Below, one piece after another: positions 43,766 to 54,523 of a stretch of DNA of 64,000 nt. The DNA lies in the NCBI RefSeq assembly GCF_913776855.1, contig NZ_CAJYQD010000001.1:1-64000 (forward strand). Reading direction: 5' to 3'. Source of the DNA: an uncultured Sphingomonas sp. (GTDB lineage Bacteria > Pseudomonadota > Alphaproteobacteria > Sphingomonadales > Sphingomonadaceae). Below the pieces are notes generated by a model. That model was not told where the DNA came from. It saw only the letters and a list, made by a program, of their open reading frames with translations, and searched no databases. Positions within the stretch are counted from its first letter, which is position 1; every line of letters starts with the position of its first letter. A program made the position numbers and the translations under genes.

Positions 43766-44260
43766 ATGCGCTTGGGCGGACGATCGATCGCGGCGGCGAT
43801 GGTGCTGACGACGGTTGCGGTGGGGGTTGCGGGCGGACCGGCCGAGGCGCAGCGCCGCAAGACGCCCTATTATGCGTCGATCGCCGCCGGAGAGGCGCGG
43901 ATGCGCAGCGGGCCGGGCAAGAATTACCCGACGCAATGGGTCTATCGCCGCGCCGACATGCCGATCAAGGTGGTGGACATCTATCAGGACTGGCGCCGGG
44001 TGGAGGACCCCGACGGCACGCGAGGATGGTTGCAGGTCGGGCTGCTCAGCGACCGGCGCACCGCCTTTGTCGGGCGGGAAGTGGTCGAACTGCGCGCATC
44101 GCCGCAATCGGGCGCGGCGGTGGTGTGGCGCGCCGCGCCGGGCGTGGTCGGGCGGCTGTCGCGGTGCAACGGCGCGTGGTGCTTCTTCGATGTGAAGGGG
44201 CGTGGCGGCTATGTCGAGCAGGCGCGGCTGTGGGGCGTCGATCCGGGCGAGACGATGTAG
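43766..44260 (+). CDS. Secreted bacterial SH3-domain protein
   Basis: 164 residues from MRLGGRSIAAAM, with a signal peptide cleaved near AEAQ. Two SH3-like repeats follow: the first with ARMRSGPGKNYPTQWVYRRADMPIKVV and DWRRVEDPDGTRGWLQ, the second with ELRASPQSGAAVVWRA and CFFDVKGRGGYVEQARLWG. Such SH3_4-type proteins are periplasmic and may bind peptidoglycan. An in-frame upstream ATG at 43688 lacks a signal sequence and was rejected. Confidence 0.85.
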   Translation: MRLGGRSIAAAMVLTTVAVGVAGGPAEAQRRKTPYYASIAAGEARMRSGPGKNYPTQWVYRRADMPIKVVDIYQDWRRVEDPDGTRGWLQVGLLSDRRTAFVGREVVELRASPQSGAAVVWRAAPGVVGRLSRCNGAWCFFDVKGRGGYVEQARLWGVDPGETM

Positions 44261-44283
44261 GTTCTGCGCTTCCTATCGAACCG

Positions 44284-44369
44284 CGTATCCCCGCGCAGGC
44301 GGGGATCCAGAGCCAAGCCAACCAGCGGTAGCGGGTTTGACCCTGGCCCCCCGCCTCCGCGGGGGTACG
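44284..44369. repeat. Intergenic inverted repeat, family A copy 2
   Basis: Arms 44284-44312 and 44341-44369 share the core CCCCGCGCAGGCGGGG seen at 28479 and 51788, with about five mismatches between arms. It lies between the SH3 gene and the S9 peptidase gene, both on the plus strand. The rest of 44261-44488 shows nothing else recognisable. Confidence 0.75.
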
Positions 44370-44488
44370 GCGCGCTGCTTGTTTGAAGGGTCGGCAACCT
44401 CCAACTCAACCATTGTCCTCCGCCGTCCCCCAAGCGATAACAACGGTTACTACCGGCGCGACGTGGCCGGACGAGGATACGGGGCACT

Positions 44489-46738
44489 ATGGTAAAATGG
44501 TTGATGGGCGCAGCATTGCTGGCGATGGGAACGGCCGGGATGGCGAGTGAAGCGGTCCAGCCGGCAGGCGCCGGCAATCCGGCACAGTCGGGCGAGCTGA
44601 CGCTGGAGCGGGTGTTCGCCAGCCCCGACCTGAACGGCAGCCAGCCGCAGAGCCTGAAGCTGTCGCCCGATGGCAAACATGTGACCCTGCTGCGCAACCG
44701 TGCGGACGAGCGGGAGCGGTTCGACCTGTGGGCGATGGACACGACCAGCCGCGAATGGCGGATGCTGGTGGATTCGAAGAAGGTCGGCACCGGCGCCGCA
44801 TTGTCCGAAGCGGAAAAGATGCAGCGCGAGCGAGACCGGTCGCTGACCGGCAAGCGCGGCATCCTCGCCTATGACTGGGCGCCCGACGGGAAATCGATCC
44901 TCGTGCCGCTCGATGGCGACCTGTATCTCGCATCGATCGAAGGCGAGGTGCGTCGCCTGACCAACAGCGACAGCGGCGAGCTGAACCCGGTGGTCAGTCC
45001 GGACGGCAATTATGTCAGCTTCGTCCGCGACCAGAACCTCGTCGCGCTGAACCTGAAGAGCGGCAAGGAAATCGCGCTCACCACCGAGGGCAAGGACACG
45101 GTCCATTTCGGCGAGGCGGAGTTCGTTGCGCAGGAAGAGATGAGCCGTCGCACCGGCTATTGGTGGTCGCCGAACGACAAGCTGGTCGCGGTCGAGCGGT
45201 TCGACGAAGCGCCGGTCGGCATCGTCACCCGGTCGGCGATCGGCGCCGAAGGGACGAGCATCTACCAGCAGCGCTATCCGAAGGCGGGCACGCCCAACGT
45301 GCTGGTCGAGCTGTATGTGATGAAGCCGGACGGGTCGGGCAAGGTGAAGGTCGATCTCGGCCCCGATCCCGACATCTATCTGGCGCGGGTCGACTGGACC
45401 TCCGATGGCAAGGCGCTGCTGGTCCAGCGACAGGACCGGGCGCAGACGAAGCTCGACATGCTGACGGTCGATCCGGCGACCGGCAAGGCGAGCGTGCTGT
45501 TCACCGAGGAATCGGGTCCGAAGAGCTGGGTCAACCTGTCCGACGCCTATCACCTGATGAAGGACGGCAGCCTGATCTGGTGGTCGGAGCGTGACGGATA
45601 TGGCCATCTGTACCGCTGGCAGGCGGGCAAGTGGACGCAGCTGACCAAGGGACCGTGGATGGTCGCCGACCTGGCGGGGGTCGACGAGGCGAAGGGGCGC
45701 GTCTATTTTCTGGCGAACAAGGACGATGCGCTGGAGCGGCAGCTGTACCGGGTCGACCTGTCCAAGCCGGGTAATGTCACGCGGATGACCGAGGCGGGCT
45801 GGACCTATGGCGCGTCGATGGACGGCAAGGCGTCGCGGCTGATCGTCACCCGCTCCAATCCCGACCAGCCGGCGCAGACCTATCTGGCCGATACCAGCGC
45901 CAGGCGGATCGCGTGGATCAACGAGAATGCGCTGACCGGCGATCACCCCTATGCGCCCTATGTCGCCAGCCATCGCCCGACCCAGTTCGGCGAGATCAAG
46001 GCCGCCGACGGATCGGTGCTGCACTGGAACATGATTACGCCGAAGCTGGAGCCGGGGAAGCGCTATCCGGTGTTCTTCTCGCACTATGGCGGGCCGGGCA
46101 GCCAGGTCGTGCGCCGGGCATGGGGCGGGGCGCTCCGGCAGTATCTGGTCGATCAGGGCTGGATTTGGTTCGAGATCGACAATCGCGGGTCGCCCGAACG
46201 CGGCAAGGCGTTCGAGAACCAGATCTGGCACGCGATGGGGTCGGTCGAGGTCGAGGACCAGATCGCCGGCGCCAATTACCTGAAGACGCTGCCCTTCGTC
46301 GCGTCGGACAAGATCGCGACCTATGGCTGGTCCTATGGCGGCTATATGACGCTGAAGATGCTCGAAAAGGCGCCGGGCGTGTTCGCGGCGGGCGTGGCGG
46401 GCGCGCCGGTGTCGCGCTGGGAACTGTACGACACCCATTATACCGAGCGGTACATGGGCGATCCGCGCACCGTGCCCGAAGCCTATGCCACGTCGGCGGC
46501 GGTGGCGGACGCGGCGAAGATCACCGATCCGTTGCTGCTGATCCACGGCATGGCCGACGATAACGTCGTGCTGGAGCATTCGACCGCGATGATGGCGGCG
46601 ATGCAGAAATCGGCGACGCCGTTCGAACTGATGCTCTATCCGGGGCAGACCCACCGCGTCGGCGGACCGGGCGTCAGCGAGCATCTGTGGAAGACGATCC
46701 TGAACTTCCTCGACCGGCAGGTGAAGGACGGAAAGTGA
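44489..46738 (+). CDS. S9 family prolyl oligopeptidase (dipeptidyl-peptidase IV-like), secreted
   Basis: 749 residues with a signal peptide (cleavage near GMASE). An N-terminal beta-propeller (about 40-490, with a TRNSDSGELNPVVSPDGNYV-like blade near 150) leads into the alpha/beta-hydrolase domain. The catalytic triad is Ser615 in GWSYGGYM, Asp690/691 in GMADDNVV and His722 in QTHRV. The RRTGYWWSPND region resembles the DPP-IV substrate loop. Probably removes N-terminal X-Pro dipeptides from peptides in the periplasm. A terminator hairpin follows at 46747-46771. Confidence 0.92.
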   Translation: MVKWLMGAALLAMGTAGMASEAVQPAGAGNPAQSGELTLERVFASPDLNGSQPQSLKLSPDGKHVTLLRNRADERERFDLWAMDTTSREWRMLVDSKKVGTGAALSEAEKMQRERDRSLTGKRGILAYDWAPDGKSILVPLDGDLYLASIEGEVRRLTNSDSGELNPVVSPDGNYVSFVRDQNLVALNLKSGKEIALTTEGKDTVHFGEAEFVAQEEMSRRTGYWWSPNDKLVAVERFDEAPVGIVTRSAIGAEGTSIYQQRYPKAGTPNVLVELYVMKPDGSGKVKVDLGPDPDIYLARVDWTSDGKALLVQRQDRAQTKLDMLTVDPATGKASVLFTEESGPKSWVNLSDAYHLMKDGSLIWWSERDGYGHLYRWQAGKWTQLTKGPWMVADLAGVDEAKGRVYFLANKDDALERQLYRVDLSKPGNVTRMTEAGWTYGASMDGKASRLIVTRSNPDQPAQTYLADTSARRIAWINENALTGDHPYAPYVASHRPTQFGEIKAADGSVLHWNMITPKLEPGKRYPVFFSHYGGPGSQVVRRAWGGALRQYLVDQGWIWFEIDNRGSPERGKAFENQIWHAMGSVEVEDQIAGANYLKTLPFVASDKIATYGWSYGGYMTLKMLEKAPGVFAAGVAGAPVSRWELYDTHYTERYMGDPRTVPEAYATSAAVADAAKITDPLLLIHGMADDNVVLEHSTAMMAAMQKSATPFELMLYPGQTHRVGGPGVSEHLWKTILNFLDRQVKDGK

Positions 46739-46746
46739 CCTGTCCG

Positions 46747-46771
46747 CCGCCCGGCCGATCCGGTCGGGCGG
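46747..46771 (+). terminator. Terminator-like hairpin after the S9 peptidase
   Basis: CCGCCCGGCC pairs with GGTCGGGCGG around GATCC, 8 bases after the stop. A CTTTAC follows 9 bases later, so U-run support is weak. Confidence 0.45.
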
Positions 46772-46839
46772 CGGCCGCGACTTTACAAAAGCTGCGAAAG
46801 GGCTATTCCGCGCGCAAGATTTGATCGCGGAGTAAGCAA

Positions 46840-47865
<1,026 letters not shown>

Positions 47866-47881
47866 TCCCGGTCGATGCGCT

Positions 47882-47906
47882 GTCCCCCGGACCGGTTCCG
47901 GGGGAC
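47882..47906. repeat. Perfect 10-base-pair hairpin after asd
   Basis: GTCCCCCGGA pairs exactly with TCCGGGGGAC around CCGGT, 17 bases after the asd stop. No U-run follows, so it may be an mRNA 3' stabiliser, a factor-dependent terminator, or a member of a separate repeat type. Confidence 0.5.
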
Positions 47907-48022
47907 CCATCGGAAGCGGTGCGACGCGGCCCGTGTCGATCGGTACGATGGCGTACCCCGAACGACGGTCGGCACCCTCGTTTCCTAAGACGGTCTTAAC
48001 CGTGCGCGCGTAATGTTTGCGC

Positions 48023-48724
48023 ATGGACACGCAGAGTATCCGGGATGGCGCGCTATACCTTGGCGCGTGGGAAGCGATCTGCCGGTCGCAGGCCGTGGTC
48101 GAGTTCGCGCTGGACGGCACCGTGCTGTGGGCGAACGACCTGTTCCTCGAAACGATGGGCTATGCGCTGGCGCAGGTGCGCGGGCACCACCACCGCATCT
48201 TCTGTCGCCCGATCGACAGCAATTCCGCGGACTATGCGCAATTCTGGCGCAAGCTTGGGCAGGGCGCGTTCGACAGCGGGCTGTACCGCCGGGTCGACCG
48301 GCAAGGCCATGATATCTGGTTGCAGGCGACCTATAATCCCATCCTCGATCCCGATGGCAAGCCGTCGTCCATCGTCAAGATCGCGACCGACCTGACCCGG
48401 CAGGTGCTGCTGGAACGCGAGGTGCAGACGCGCCTCGACGAGGGGCAGCGGTTCCGGACGCGACTGGAGGGACAGGCGGATGCGCTGCGCACGGTGATGA
48501 CGCAGCTGGCGGCGATCGTGACGTCGATCGGCGACATCACCGCGCAGACCCGCCTCGTCGCGCTGAACGCGGCGATCGAGGCGGCGCGGGCGGGCGAGGC
48601 CGGGACCGGCTTTGCGGTCGTCGCGCGCGAGGTGAAGTCGCTGGCCGAGGATATTCGCCGCGCGACCGAACGCGCATCGACGATGTTGCGCGACAACGAA
48701 ATGGCCGGCGCGATCGCGGCCTGA
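48023..48724 (+). CDS. Soluble PAS-domain methyl-accepting chemotaxis-like protein
   Basis: 233 residues, no transmembrane segment. One PAS domain (about 20-125: [24 protein letters not shown] and [27 protein letters not shown]) is followed by a short MCP signalling hairpin (about 150-225) with the conserved tip [21 protein letters not shown] and [22 protein letters not shown]. It is far smaller than ordinary chemoreceptors and has no methylation-helix extension, so it would signal to CheA from the cytoplasm. The start is the ATG at 48023. Confidence 0.88.
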   Translation: MDTQSIRDGALYLGAWEAICRSQAVVEFALDGTVLWANDLFLETMGYALAQVRGHHHRIFCRPIDSNSADYAQFWRKLGQGAFDSGLYRRVDRQGHDIWLQATYNPILDPDGKPSSIVKIATDLTRQVLLEREVQTRLDEGQRFRTRLEGQADALRTVMTQLAAIVTSIGDITAQTRLVALNAAIEAARAGEAGTGFAVVAREVKSLAEDIRRATERASTMLRDNEMAGAIAA

Positions 48725-48728
48725 CCGA

Positions 48729-49334
48729 TCAATAGCCGGTGTAGCGCCCCGGCCGATGCCATGCGATCAGGATGCCGCTGATCGCCGCCGCGCTGAGTGC
48801 CGACCACGCGACCCTGGTCGGGGCGACGACCGCGAACGACGCGGCGAGGATGGCGAGGTCGATCGCGATCTGCGTCCGCCCGGCATTCCATCCACGCGTC
48901 CGTTGCAGCCACAAGGTGACGACGCCCGTGCCGCCGACGCCGGCGTCATGCCGGGCGAGCGCGAGGATGCCCATGCCGATTACCGTGCCGCCGGCGATGG
49001 CGGCAAAGGCGGGGTGCACCTCGACAATGCGAAAGCCATAGCGGGCCATGGTCGAGAACACGGCGATGCCGGCATTGACCGCGATGGTGCGCCACATGAA
49101 GCGCGATCCCATCGCACGCTTCGCGAACAGGAAGAAGGGCACGTTGATCAGCGTGAACAGCACGCCGGTCGGCAACGGGACCAGATAGGATACCAACAGC
49201 GCCACCCCGGCGATGCCGCCCGTCACCAGCCCGGCCGCGTGGAGCATCGCCAGGCCAAGCGCGATCATCACGCACCCGACGATGATCGCATAGACATCTT
49301 CGGAACGGCTGTGCGGCACGGCGCTGTGGGGCAA
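48729..49334 (-). CDS. YitT family membrane protein
   Basis: A 201-residue integral inner-membrane protein with five predicted helices. The YitT core is IIVGCVMIALGLAMLHAAGLVTGGIAGVALLVSY, then LINVPFFLFAKRAMG and the Gly-rich GGTVIGMGI. Function of the family is not settled. It is convergent with the PAS-MCP gene (4 bases apart) and divergent from the alpha/beta hydrolase gene 180 bases away. C-terminal DUF2179 of larger YitT proteins is absent. Confidence 0.85.
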   Translation of the reverse strand: MPHSAVPHSRSEDVYAIIVGCVMIALGLAMLHAAGLVTGGIAGVALLVSYLVPLPTGVLFTLINVPFFLFAKRAMGSRFMWRTIAVNAGIAVFSTMARYGFRIVEVHPAFAAIAGGTVIGMGILALARHDAGVGGTGVVTLWLQRTRGWNAGRTQIAIDLAILAASFAVVAPTRVAWSALSAAAISGILIAWHRPGRYTGY

Positions 49335-49513
49335 GGCGGGGGCGATGGCGTGGTCTCCGGGCTGGCCGACATCCTCTCCCGCTTGTTCTTTTGTTGCTTC
49401 GGATACTAACTTGATTTCGTGCGCCGGTGAAGTGGCAAATGGCGGGGCAGCGGCTCGACAGGTGCGATCGGTCCGCGCATAGCCCCTTTCCGCAACCCCA
49501 ATCCAAGGACCGC

Positions 49514-50278
49514 ATGATCGTGAGCCAGCCCCCTGTCACTACCCATCGTTTCGCGAGCTTCGACGGGGTCGAGATCGCTTGGGCTGAGATGGGCGAGGGG
49601 CGGCCGGTCGTGCTGATCCACGGCTATTTCAGCGATGCCGCGACCAACTGGATCAAATATGGCCATGCGGCGAAGGTTGCGGCACTGGGCCGACGGGTCA
49701 TCATGCCCGACCTGCGCGCGCACGGAAACAGCGCGCGGCCGCATGATGCGGCGGCCTATCCGCCCGATGCACTGGCCCGTGACGGGATGGCGCTGCTCGC
49801 CCATCTGGGGCTGAGCGACTATGATCTGGGCGGCTATTCGCTGGGCGCCCGGACCGTCGTGCGGATGGTCACGATGGGCGCGGCGCCGGGGAAGATCGTG
49901 CTGAGCGGCATGGGGCTGGAAGGGTTGCTCGACACCGGGCGGCGCGCGGCGCATTTCCGCCGCATCCTGACCAACCTCGGCAGTTTCGAACGCGGATCGC
50001 CGGAGTGGATGGCGGAAGCGTTCCTGAAGACGACTGGCGGTGACCCGGTGGCATTGCTCGGCATCCTCGACACGTTCGTCGATACCTCGCGGGAGGCGCT
50101 GGCCGCCATTGCCCAGCCGGTGCTGGTGCTGGCGGGCGAGGAGGATGACGATAATGGCAGCCACCGCGCGCTGGCCGAACTGCTGGGCGATGCGCGGCTG
50201 GTCGAGACGCCGGGCAACCATATGAGCGCGGTGGTGAAGCGTGAGCTGGGCGACGCGATCGCGGCGTTTCTGGCGTAA
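49514..50278 (+). CDS. Alpha/beta hydrolase
   Basis: 254 residues from MIVSQPPVTTHRFASFDG. The alpha/beta hydrolase fold is seen in VVLIHGYFSDAATNWI, MPDLRAHGNSARP, the nucleophile elbow LGGYSLGARTV and the C-terminal PGNHMSAV histidine. Close in pattern to small-molecule esterases and haloperoxidase-like hydrolases. Substrate unknown. The upstream in-frame ATG at 49427 adds 29 atypical residues and was rejected. An inverted repeat follows directly. Confidence 0.87.
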   Translation: MIVSQPPVTTHRFASFDGVEIAWAEMGEGRPVVLIHGYFSDAATNWIKYGHAAKVAALGRRVIMPDLRAHGNSARPHDAAAYPPDALARDGMALLAHLGLSDYDLGGYSLGARTVVRMVTMGAAPGKIVLSGMGLEGLLDTGRRAAHFRRILTNLGSFERGSPEWMAEAFLKTTGGDPVALLGILDTFVDTSREALAAIAQPVLVLAGEEDDDNGSHRALAELLGDARLVETPGNHMSAVVKRELGDAIAAFLA

Positions 50279-50282
50279 ATTT

Positions 50283-50412
50283 CCTCCCCGGAACGGGGAG
50301 GGGGACTGCCCCGCAGCGGTGGTGGAGGGGGCTGTCCCCGCAACGCAACCGGAGTGGATGCCGATACCCCCCTCCACCAGCTGCGCTGGTCCCCCTCCCC
50401 GTACCGGGGAGG
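50283..50412. repeat. Intergenic inverted repeat, family B copy 2
   Basis: Arms 50283-50331 and 50367-50412 (CCTCCCCGGAACGGGGAGGG and onward) match family B copy 1 at 31959-32081. It exactly fills the gap between the convergent hydrolase and glutathione transferase genes. Confidence 0.85.
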
Positions 50413-50413
50413 A

Positions 50414-51082
50414 TTACTTTACCGGCTGCTCATACTGCTCCAGCACCCATTCCTCTTCCTGCGCGCTGGCGATCCAGTCCTGCATCCACGGGTGCTGCAA
50501 CAGGGTGATGATGTACCCCATCGCGAACCGCGGGCACGGGAGCGAATAGGTGACGATGCGCGTCGCGACCGGCGCGAACATGATGTCAGCCGCGCCGAAT
50601 TCGCCGAACAGATAGTCGCCGCCCTGGCCGAAGCGGGCGCGGGCCTGCGCCCACAGTTCGTAAATGCGTGACAGGTCGGCGGCGACGTCGGCGTCGGGCT
50701 GGGTCGGATCATAGACCTGGCGGACGTTCATGCTGTGCTTGCGGCGGAGCGCTGCGAAGCCCGAATGCATTTCCGCCGCCATCGACCGCGCCATCGCGCG
50801 TGCCGCCGGATCGGCCGGCCAGAACTTCTCGCCGCCCGATTTCTCGTTCAGATATTCGACGATCGCTAGGCTGTCCCATACGACGATGTCGTCGCCATCC
50901 CAGAGGATCGGCACCTTGCCCGACGACGGCGCGAATTCGTCGCCCTCGCGGCGCTTGTCCCAGTCGGCATCGTAGAGCGGCACGACGACCTCCTCGAACG
51001 GCAGGCCCGACAGCTTGGCCGCCAGCCAGCCGCGCAGCGACCAGGAGGAATAGGCCTTATTCCCGATGATGAGCTTCAGCAT
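50414..51082 (-). CDS. Glutathione S-transferase family protein
   Basis: 222 residues from MLKLIIGNKAYSSWSLRGWLA. The N-terminal thioredoxin-like domain contains SSWSLRGW (active-site serine region), PSSGKVPILWDGD and the gamma-glutamyl-binding VWDSLAIVEYLNEK; the all-helical C-terminal domain follows. Resembles Sphingomonas GSTs of the YfcF/zeta-like broad type. The substrate cannot be assigned. Its 5' end is divergent from the ExoD gene (77 bases). Confidence 0.9.
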   Translation of the reverse strand: MLKLIIGNKAYSSWSLRGWLAAKLSGLPFEEVVVPLYDADWDKRREGDEFAPSSGKVPILWDGDDIVVWDSLAIVEYLNEKSGGEKFWPADPAARAMARSMAAEMHSGFAALRRKHSMNVRQVYDPTQPDADVAADLSRIYELWAQARARFGQGGDYLFGEFGAADIMFAPVATRIVTYSLPCPRFAMGYIITLLQHPWMQDWIASAQEEEWVLEQYEQPVK

Positions 51083-51158
51083 GGGCCGGGTCGTGCCATG
51101 CGCGGGCGGCCATGTCGAGCGATTGGAACCTGGGCCGGAACGATCCGTTGGCAAGACC

Positions 51159-51776
51159 ATGGCGGAGAACGAAAAAAGCGGCGATCCGCACAGCGTGGGG
51201 GAAGTCCTCGACCGATTGAAGGAACTGGGCGAGCAGGCCGGCGAGGACAAGGTGAAGCTGGGCGACACGCTGGAGGCGCTGGGCCAGCGGGCGTACGGCC
51301 CGTTCTTCATCATCTTCCCGCTGATCGACATCTCCCCGGTCGGCGGTATTCCCGGCCTGCCGACCGCGATGGCGGTGGTGATGATCCTGCTGGCGGTGCA
51401 ACTGGTGCTGGGACGCCGGCATTTGTGGCTGCCGGGCTTCCTTGCCCATCGCGGGCTGAAGGGCGAAAAACTGGTCAGGGTTGCCGACAAGACGCGGCCG
51501 ATCGCCCGGCGGATGGACCGGTGGTTTCACGGCCGCCTGCCCGCACTGACCAGTGGGCCGATGGTGAAGGTCGCAGGGGTCGCGGTGATCCTGCTGTGCC
51601 TGACGGTCCCGCCGCTGGAACTGCTGCCCTTCGCCAGCACCGCGCCGATGGCGGCGATCATGGCGTTCGGGATCGCGCTGCTGGTACGCGACGGGGTGTT
51701 GATGATCGTGGCGTGCGCGTTGTCGGTGGGGGCGGTGGCGCTGGGGGCGGGGTTGTTCGCGTCTAGGGACGGATAG
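51159..51776 (+). CDS. ExoD family exopolysaccharide synthesis membrane protein
   Basis: 205 residues from MAENEKSGDPHSVGEVLDRL. A charged cytoplasmic N-terminus precedes four or so membrane helices; PFFIIFPLIDISPVGGIPGLPTAMAV is the ExoD family core. In rhizobia ExoD affects exopolysaccharide production and alkali tolerance. Its mechanism is not known. The start excludes an in-frame run from 51066 that overlaps the GST gene. Confidence 0.87.
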   Translation: MAENEKSGDPHSVGEVLDRLKELGEQAGEDKVKLGDTLEALGQRAYGPFFIIFPLIDISPVGGIPGLPTAMAVVMILLAVQLVLGRRHLWLPGFLAHRGLKGEKLVRVADKTRPIARRMDRWFHGRLPALTSGPMVKVAGVAVILLCLTVPPLELLPFASTAPMAAIMAFGIALLVRDGVLMIVACALSVGAVALGAGLFASRDG

Positions 51777-51787
51777 AAACGCCAACA

Positions 51788-51863
51788 TATCCCCGCGCAG
51801 GCGGGGATCCAGAGCCACGAACGTCACGCTCTATTACCCTGGATCCCCGCCTGCGCGGGGATA
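51788..51863. repeat. Intergenic inverted repeat, family A copy 3
   Basis: Arms 51788-51814 and 51837-51863 (core ATCCCCGCGCAGGCGGGGAT) pair with one or two mismatches around a 22-base loop. It lies between the convergent exoD-like and engB genes. Shares its core with 28479-28573 and 44284-44369. Confidence 0.85.
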
Positions 51864-51877
51864 CGTACCGGCCGTCG

Positions 51878-52546
51878 TCAGCCGATCGATTCGATCACCG
51901 CCGCGCGCAGTTCGGCGATGCCCATGCCCTTCTCGCTCGACGTCGAGATGACGTCCGGATGCGCCGCCGGACGCTTGCGAACTTCCTCGCCGACCGCCGC
52001 GTACACGTCTTCCAGCTCGGTCGCCTTGATCTTGTCGGTCTTGGTCAGGACGATGCGATAGCTGGTCGCGGCCTTGTCCAGCATCTCGAACACTTCGCGG
52101 TCGACATCCTTGATGCCGTGGCGCGAATCGATCAGCACGAGGGTGCGCTTCAGCACCTGCCGCCCGCGCAGATAGTCGTTCACCAGATAGCGCCACTTGC
52201 GGACCATGTCCTTGGGCGCCTTGGCGAAGCCGTATCCGGGCATGTCGACGAGGCGCAGCCGGAGCGGCGTGCCGATGTCGAAGAAGTTCAGCTCCTGCGT
52301 CCGCCCCGGTGTGACCGAGGTACGGGCGAGCGAGGTGCGACCGGTCAGCGCATTCAGCAGCGACGACTTGCCGACGTTCGACCGGCCGGCGAACGCGATT
52401 TCCGGTACGTCGGGTGCCGGCAGGTAATCGAGCGACGGCGCCGACTTCAGGAACTGGATCGGTCCCGCGAAAACCTTGCGCGCCGCTTCGATCTGGTCGG
52501 GATCGAAGCGGTCGTCGCCCGGCGGGGGAGGCGGCAGGTCGTTCAC
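51878..52546 (-). CDS. engB: Ribosome biogenesis GTPase EngB (YsxC/YihA)
   Basis: 222 residues. A TRAFAC GTPase needed for large-subunit assembly and cell division. G-motifs are [12 protein letters not shown] (G1), TPGRTQ (G2), DMPGYG (G3) and LTKTDK (G4). Start: a GTG ([13 protein letters not shown]) overlapping the yidC stop as GTGA. The Pro-rich N-terminal extension precedes the core at about residue 35. Last gene of the rpmH-rnpA-yidD-yidC-engB cluster. Confidence 0.95.
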   Translation of the reverse strand: MNDLPPPPPGDDRFDPDQIEAARKVFAGPIQFLKSAPSLDYLPAPDVPEIAFAGRSNVGKSSLLNALTGRTSLARTSVTPGRTQELNFFDIGTPLRLRLVDMPGYGFAKAPKDMVRKWRYLVNDYLRGRQVLKRTLVLIDSRHGIKDVDREVFEMLDKAATSYRIVLTKTDKIKATELEDVYAAVGEEVRKRPAAHPDVISTSSEKGMGIAELRAAVIESIG

Positions 52547-54240
52547 TTCGCCGGGGCCTGCTTGAGCGCCGGATGCCGCGAATAGAGCAGCTGCTGCTGC
52601 GCGATGGTCAGCAGGTTTGACGTGATCCAGTACACCTGCAGGCCGACCGCGAACGGGGCCATGATGAACATCAGCACCCACGGCATCAGCCCGAAGACCT
52701 GCTTCTGCATGTCATCCATCGGCGCCGGGTTCAGCTTGAACTGGAAGTACATCGAGATGCCGAGCAGCACCGGCACGATGCCGATCGCCAGGAAATGCGG
52801 CGGGGTGAAGTCGAGATAGCCGAACAGGTTCAGGATCGTCGCCGGATCGGGCGCGGACAGATCCTTGATCCAGCCGACGAAGGGCTGGTGTCGCATCTCG
52901 ATGGTCAGCAGCAGCACCTTGTAGAGGGCGTAGAAGATCGGAATCTGGATCAGCGTCGGCAGGCAGCCGGCGACGGGGTTCACCTTCTCCGTCTTGTAGA
53001 GCGCCATCATCTCCTGCTGGAGGCGCGGCTTGTCGTCCTTGTAACGCTCCTGCAGCACCTTCAGCTTGGGCTGGATCGCGCGCATCGCGGCCATCGAGGC
53101 GAACTGGCGCTGGGCGATCGGGAACATCAGGCCGCGGATGGTCAGCGTCAGCAGGATGATCGCCACGCCGAAATTGCCGACCATGCGGAACAGCCAGTCG
53201 AGATAGACGAAGATCGGTTCCTCGACGACACGGAACCAGCCCCAGTCGATCGAACGCGAGAAATAGGGCACGCCCTGTTCCTCGTACGCATTCAGGACCT
53301 TGTTCTCCTTTGCGCCCGCAAAGAAGCGCGCGCTCTGCGTCATCGCCTGGCCGGGGTTCAGCGTGGCGAGGGTGGGCGAGCGGTAATCCGCCTGGTGCCG
53401 CTGGTCGCCGCCCTTCAGCGACAGGCCGTGCTGCACGTTCTGATCGGGGATCAGCGCGGTCATCCAATAATGGTCGGTGAAGCCCAGCCAGCCGCCCTTC
53501 GCGCTGAAGGTCGTGGGCGTGGCGTCAATGTCCTTATAGTCGACGTCGAACTTCACGCCGTTGCCCGCTTCGTAGATCGGGCCGACCTGGATGGTCATCG
53601 TGTCCTTGTCGACCGGCGAACCGCGGCGGCTGAGCAGCCCATAGGTCGCGACCTGCACCGGCTGCGTGCCCGTGTTCACGATGCTCTGGCGCACGGTGAA
53701 CATGTAATTGGCGTCGACCGAAATCTGCATCAGATAACGCTGGCTGCCCGCCTGAGTCGTGAGCGTGACCGGCGTGGTCGGCGTCAGCTTGGTGCCGCTG
53801 GCGGTCCACAGCGCATCGGCGGGCGGCGGGGTGATGCCGGTGCCGCTCCAGCCGAACTGCGCGAAATAGGCGTCGGCCGTGCCTGACGGCGACAGCAGCC
53901 GGACCGGGGGCGAATCCTTGGCGATGGTTTCCTTGTGGCGCAGCAGCACCAGGTCATCGATCCGCCCGCCGCGCAGGTTGATCGACCCGCGCACCGCCGG
54001 GGTTTCGATCTGCACGCGGGGGCTGTCACGCAAGACCACCGCCCGGTCGCGAATCGCGTTCGCGGTGTCGGCGGCGGGATCGGTCGCGGGATTGGCGACG
54101 GGCTTGCTCTTGCCGTCCTCCAGCTTCGTTACCGGCGGGTTCGCGGCCGGGAAGAAATGGTTGGCGATATACGGCCAGCCGAACAGCACCAGCGCAGCCA
54201 GCACCGCGAACAGCAGGAAATTCTTCTGGTCGTTCTTCAC
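52543..54240 (-). CDS. yidC: Membrane protein insertase YidC
   Basis: 565 residues. Inserts and folds inner-membrane proteins with or without Sec. An N-terminal anchor ([20 protein letters not shown]), a large periplasmic domain (about 60-340), and five conserved C-terminal helices including [32 protein letters not shown] and [23 protein letters not shown]. The GTG at 54240 is preferred to the TTG at 54246 because AAGGA lies 6 bases before it. It overlaps engB by 4 bases. Confidence 0.96.
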   Translation of the reverse strand: MKNDQKNFLLFAVLAALVLFGWPYIANHFFPAANPPVTKLEDGKSKPVANPATDPAADTANAIRDRAVVLRDSPRVQIETPAVRGSINLRGGRIDDLVLLRHKETIAKDSPPVRLLSPSGTADAYFAQFGWSGTGITPPPADALWTASGTKLTPTTPVTLTTQAGSQRYLMQISVDANYMFTVRQSIVNTGTQPVQVATYGLLSRRGSPVDKDTMTIQVGPIYEAGNGVKFDVDYKDIDATPTTFSAKGGWLGFTDHYWMTALIPDQNVQHGLSLKGGDQRHQADYRSPTLATLNPGQAMTQSARFFAGAKENKVLNAYEEQGVPYFSRSIDWGWFRVVEEPIFVYLDWLFRMVGNFGVAIILLTLTIRGLMFPIAQRQFASMAAMRAIQPKLKVLQERYKDDKPRLQQEMMALYKTEKVNPVAGCLPTLIQIPIFYALYKVLLLTIEMRHQPFVGWIKDLSAPDPATILNLFGYLDFTPPHFLAIGIVPVLLGISMYFQFKLNPAPMDDMQKQVFGLMPWVLMFIMAPFAVGLQVYWITSNLLTIAQQQLLYSRHPALKQAPAK

Positions 54241-54262
54241 GTACAATCCTTACGGCGCAGAC

Positions 54263-54523
54263 TCAGGGCACCGGATCGTGGCCGTGCCCGCCCCAGGGGT
54301 GACAGCGCGCGATCCGTTTGGCGGCCAGCCACGCCCCCTTGATCGCGCCATAGCGGGCAAGGGCGGTGATTGCATAGGCCGAACAGGAGGGTTGATAGCG
54401 ACACGACGGCGGCAGGATCAGCGACGGACCCAATTGCCACGCGCGAGCGACCAGCATCAGTGCGCGGGCGGCGATGCCCGGACGGAGGGGCCCCGGATGC
54501 GGCGGATCGCCGGCGTCGGTCAC
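54263..54523 (-). CDS. yidD: Membrane protein insertion efficiency factor YidD
   Basis: 86 residues with the DUF37/YidD pattern: [29 protein letters not shown] and the C-terminal [18 protein letters not shown] small amphipathic, membrane-associated protein that aids YidC-dependent insertion. Its ATG overlaps the stop of rnpA by 4 bases, and it lies 22 bases before yidC. The N-terminal 15 residues are not conserved. Confidence 0.94.
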   Translation of the reverse strand: MTDAGDPPHPGPLRPGIAARALMLVARAWQLGPSLILPPSCRYQPSCSAYAITALARYGAIKGAWLAAKRIARCHPWGGHGHDPVP

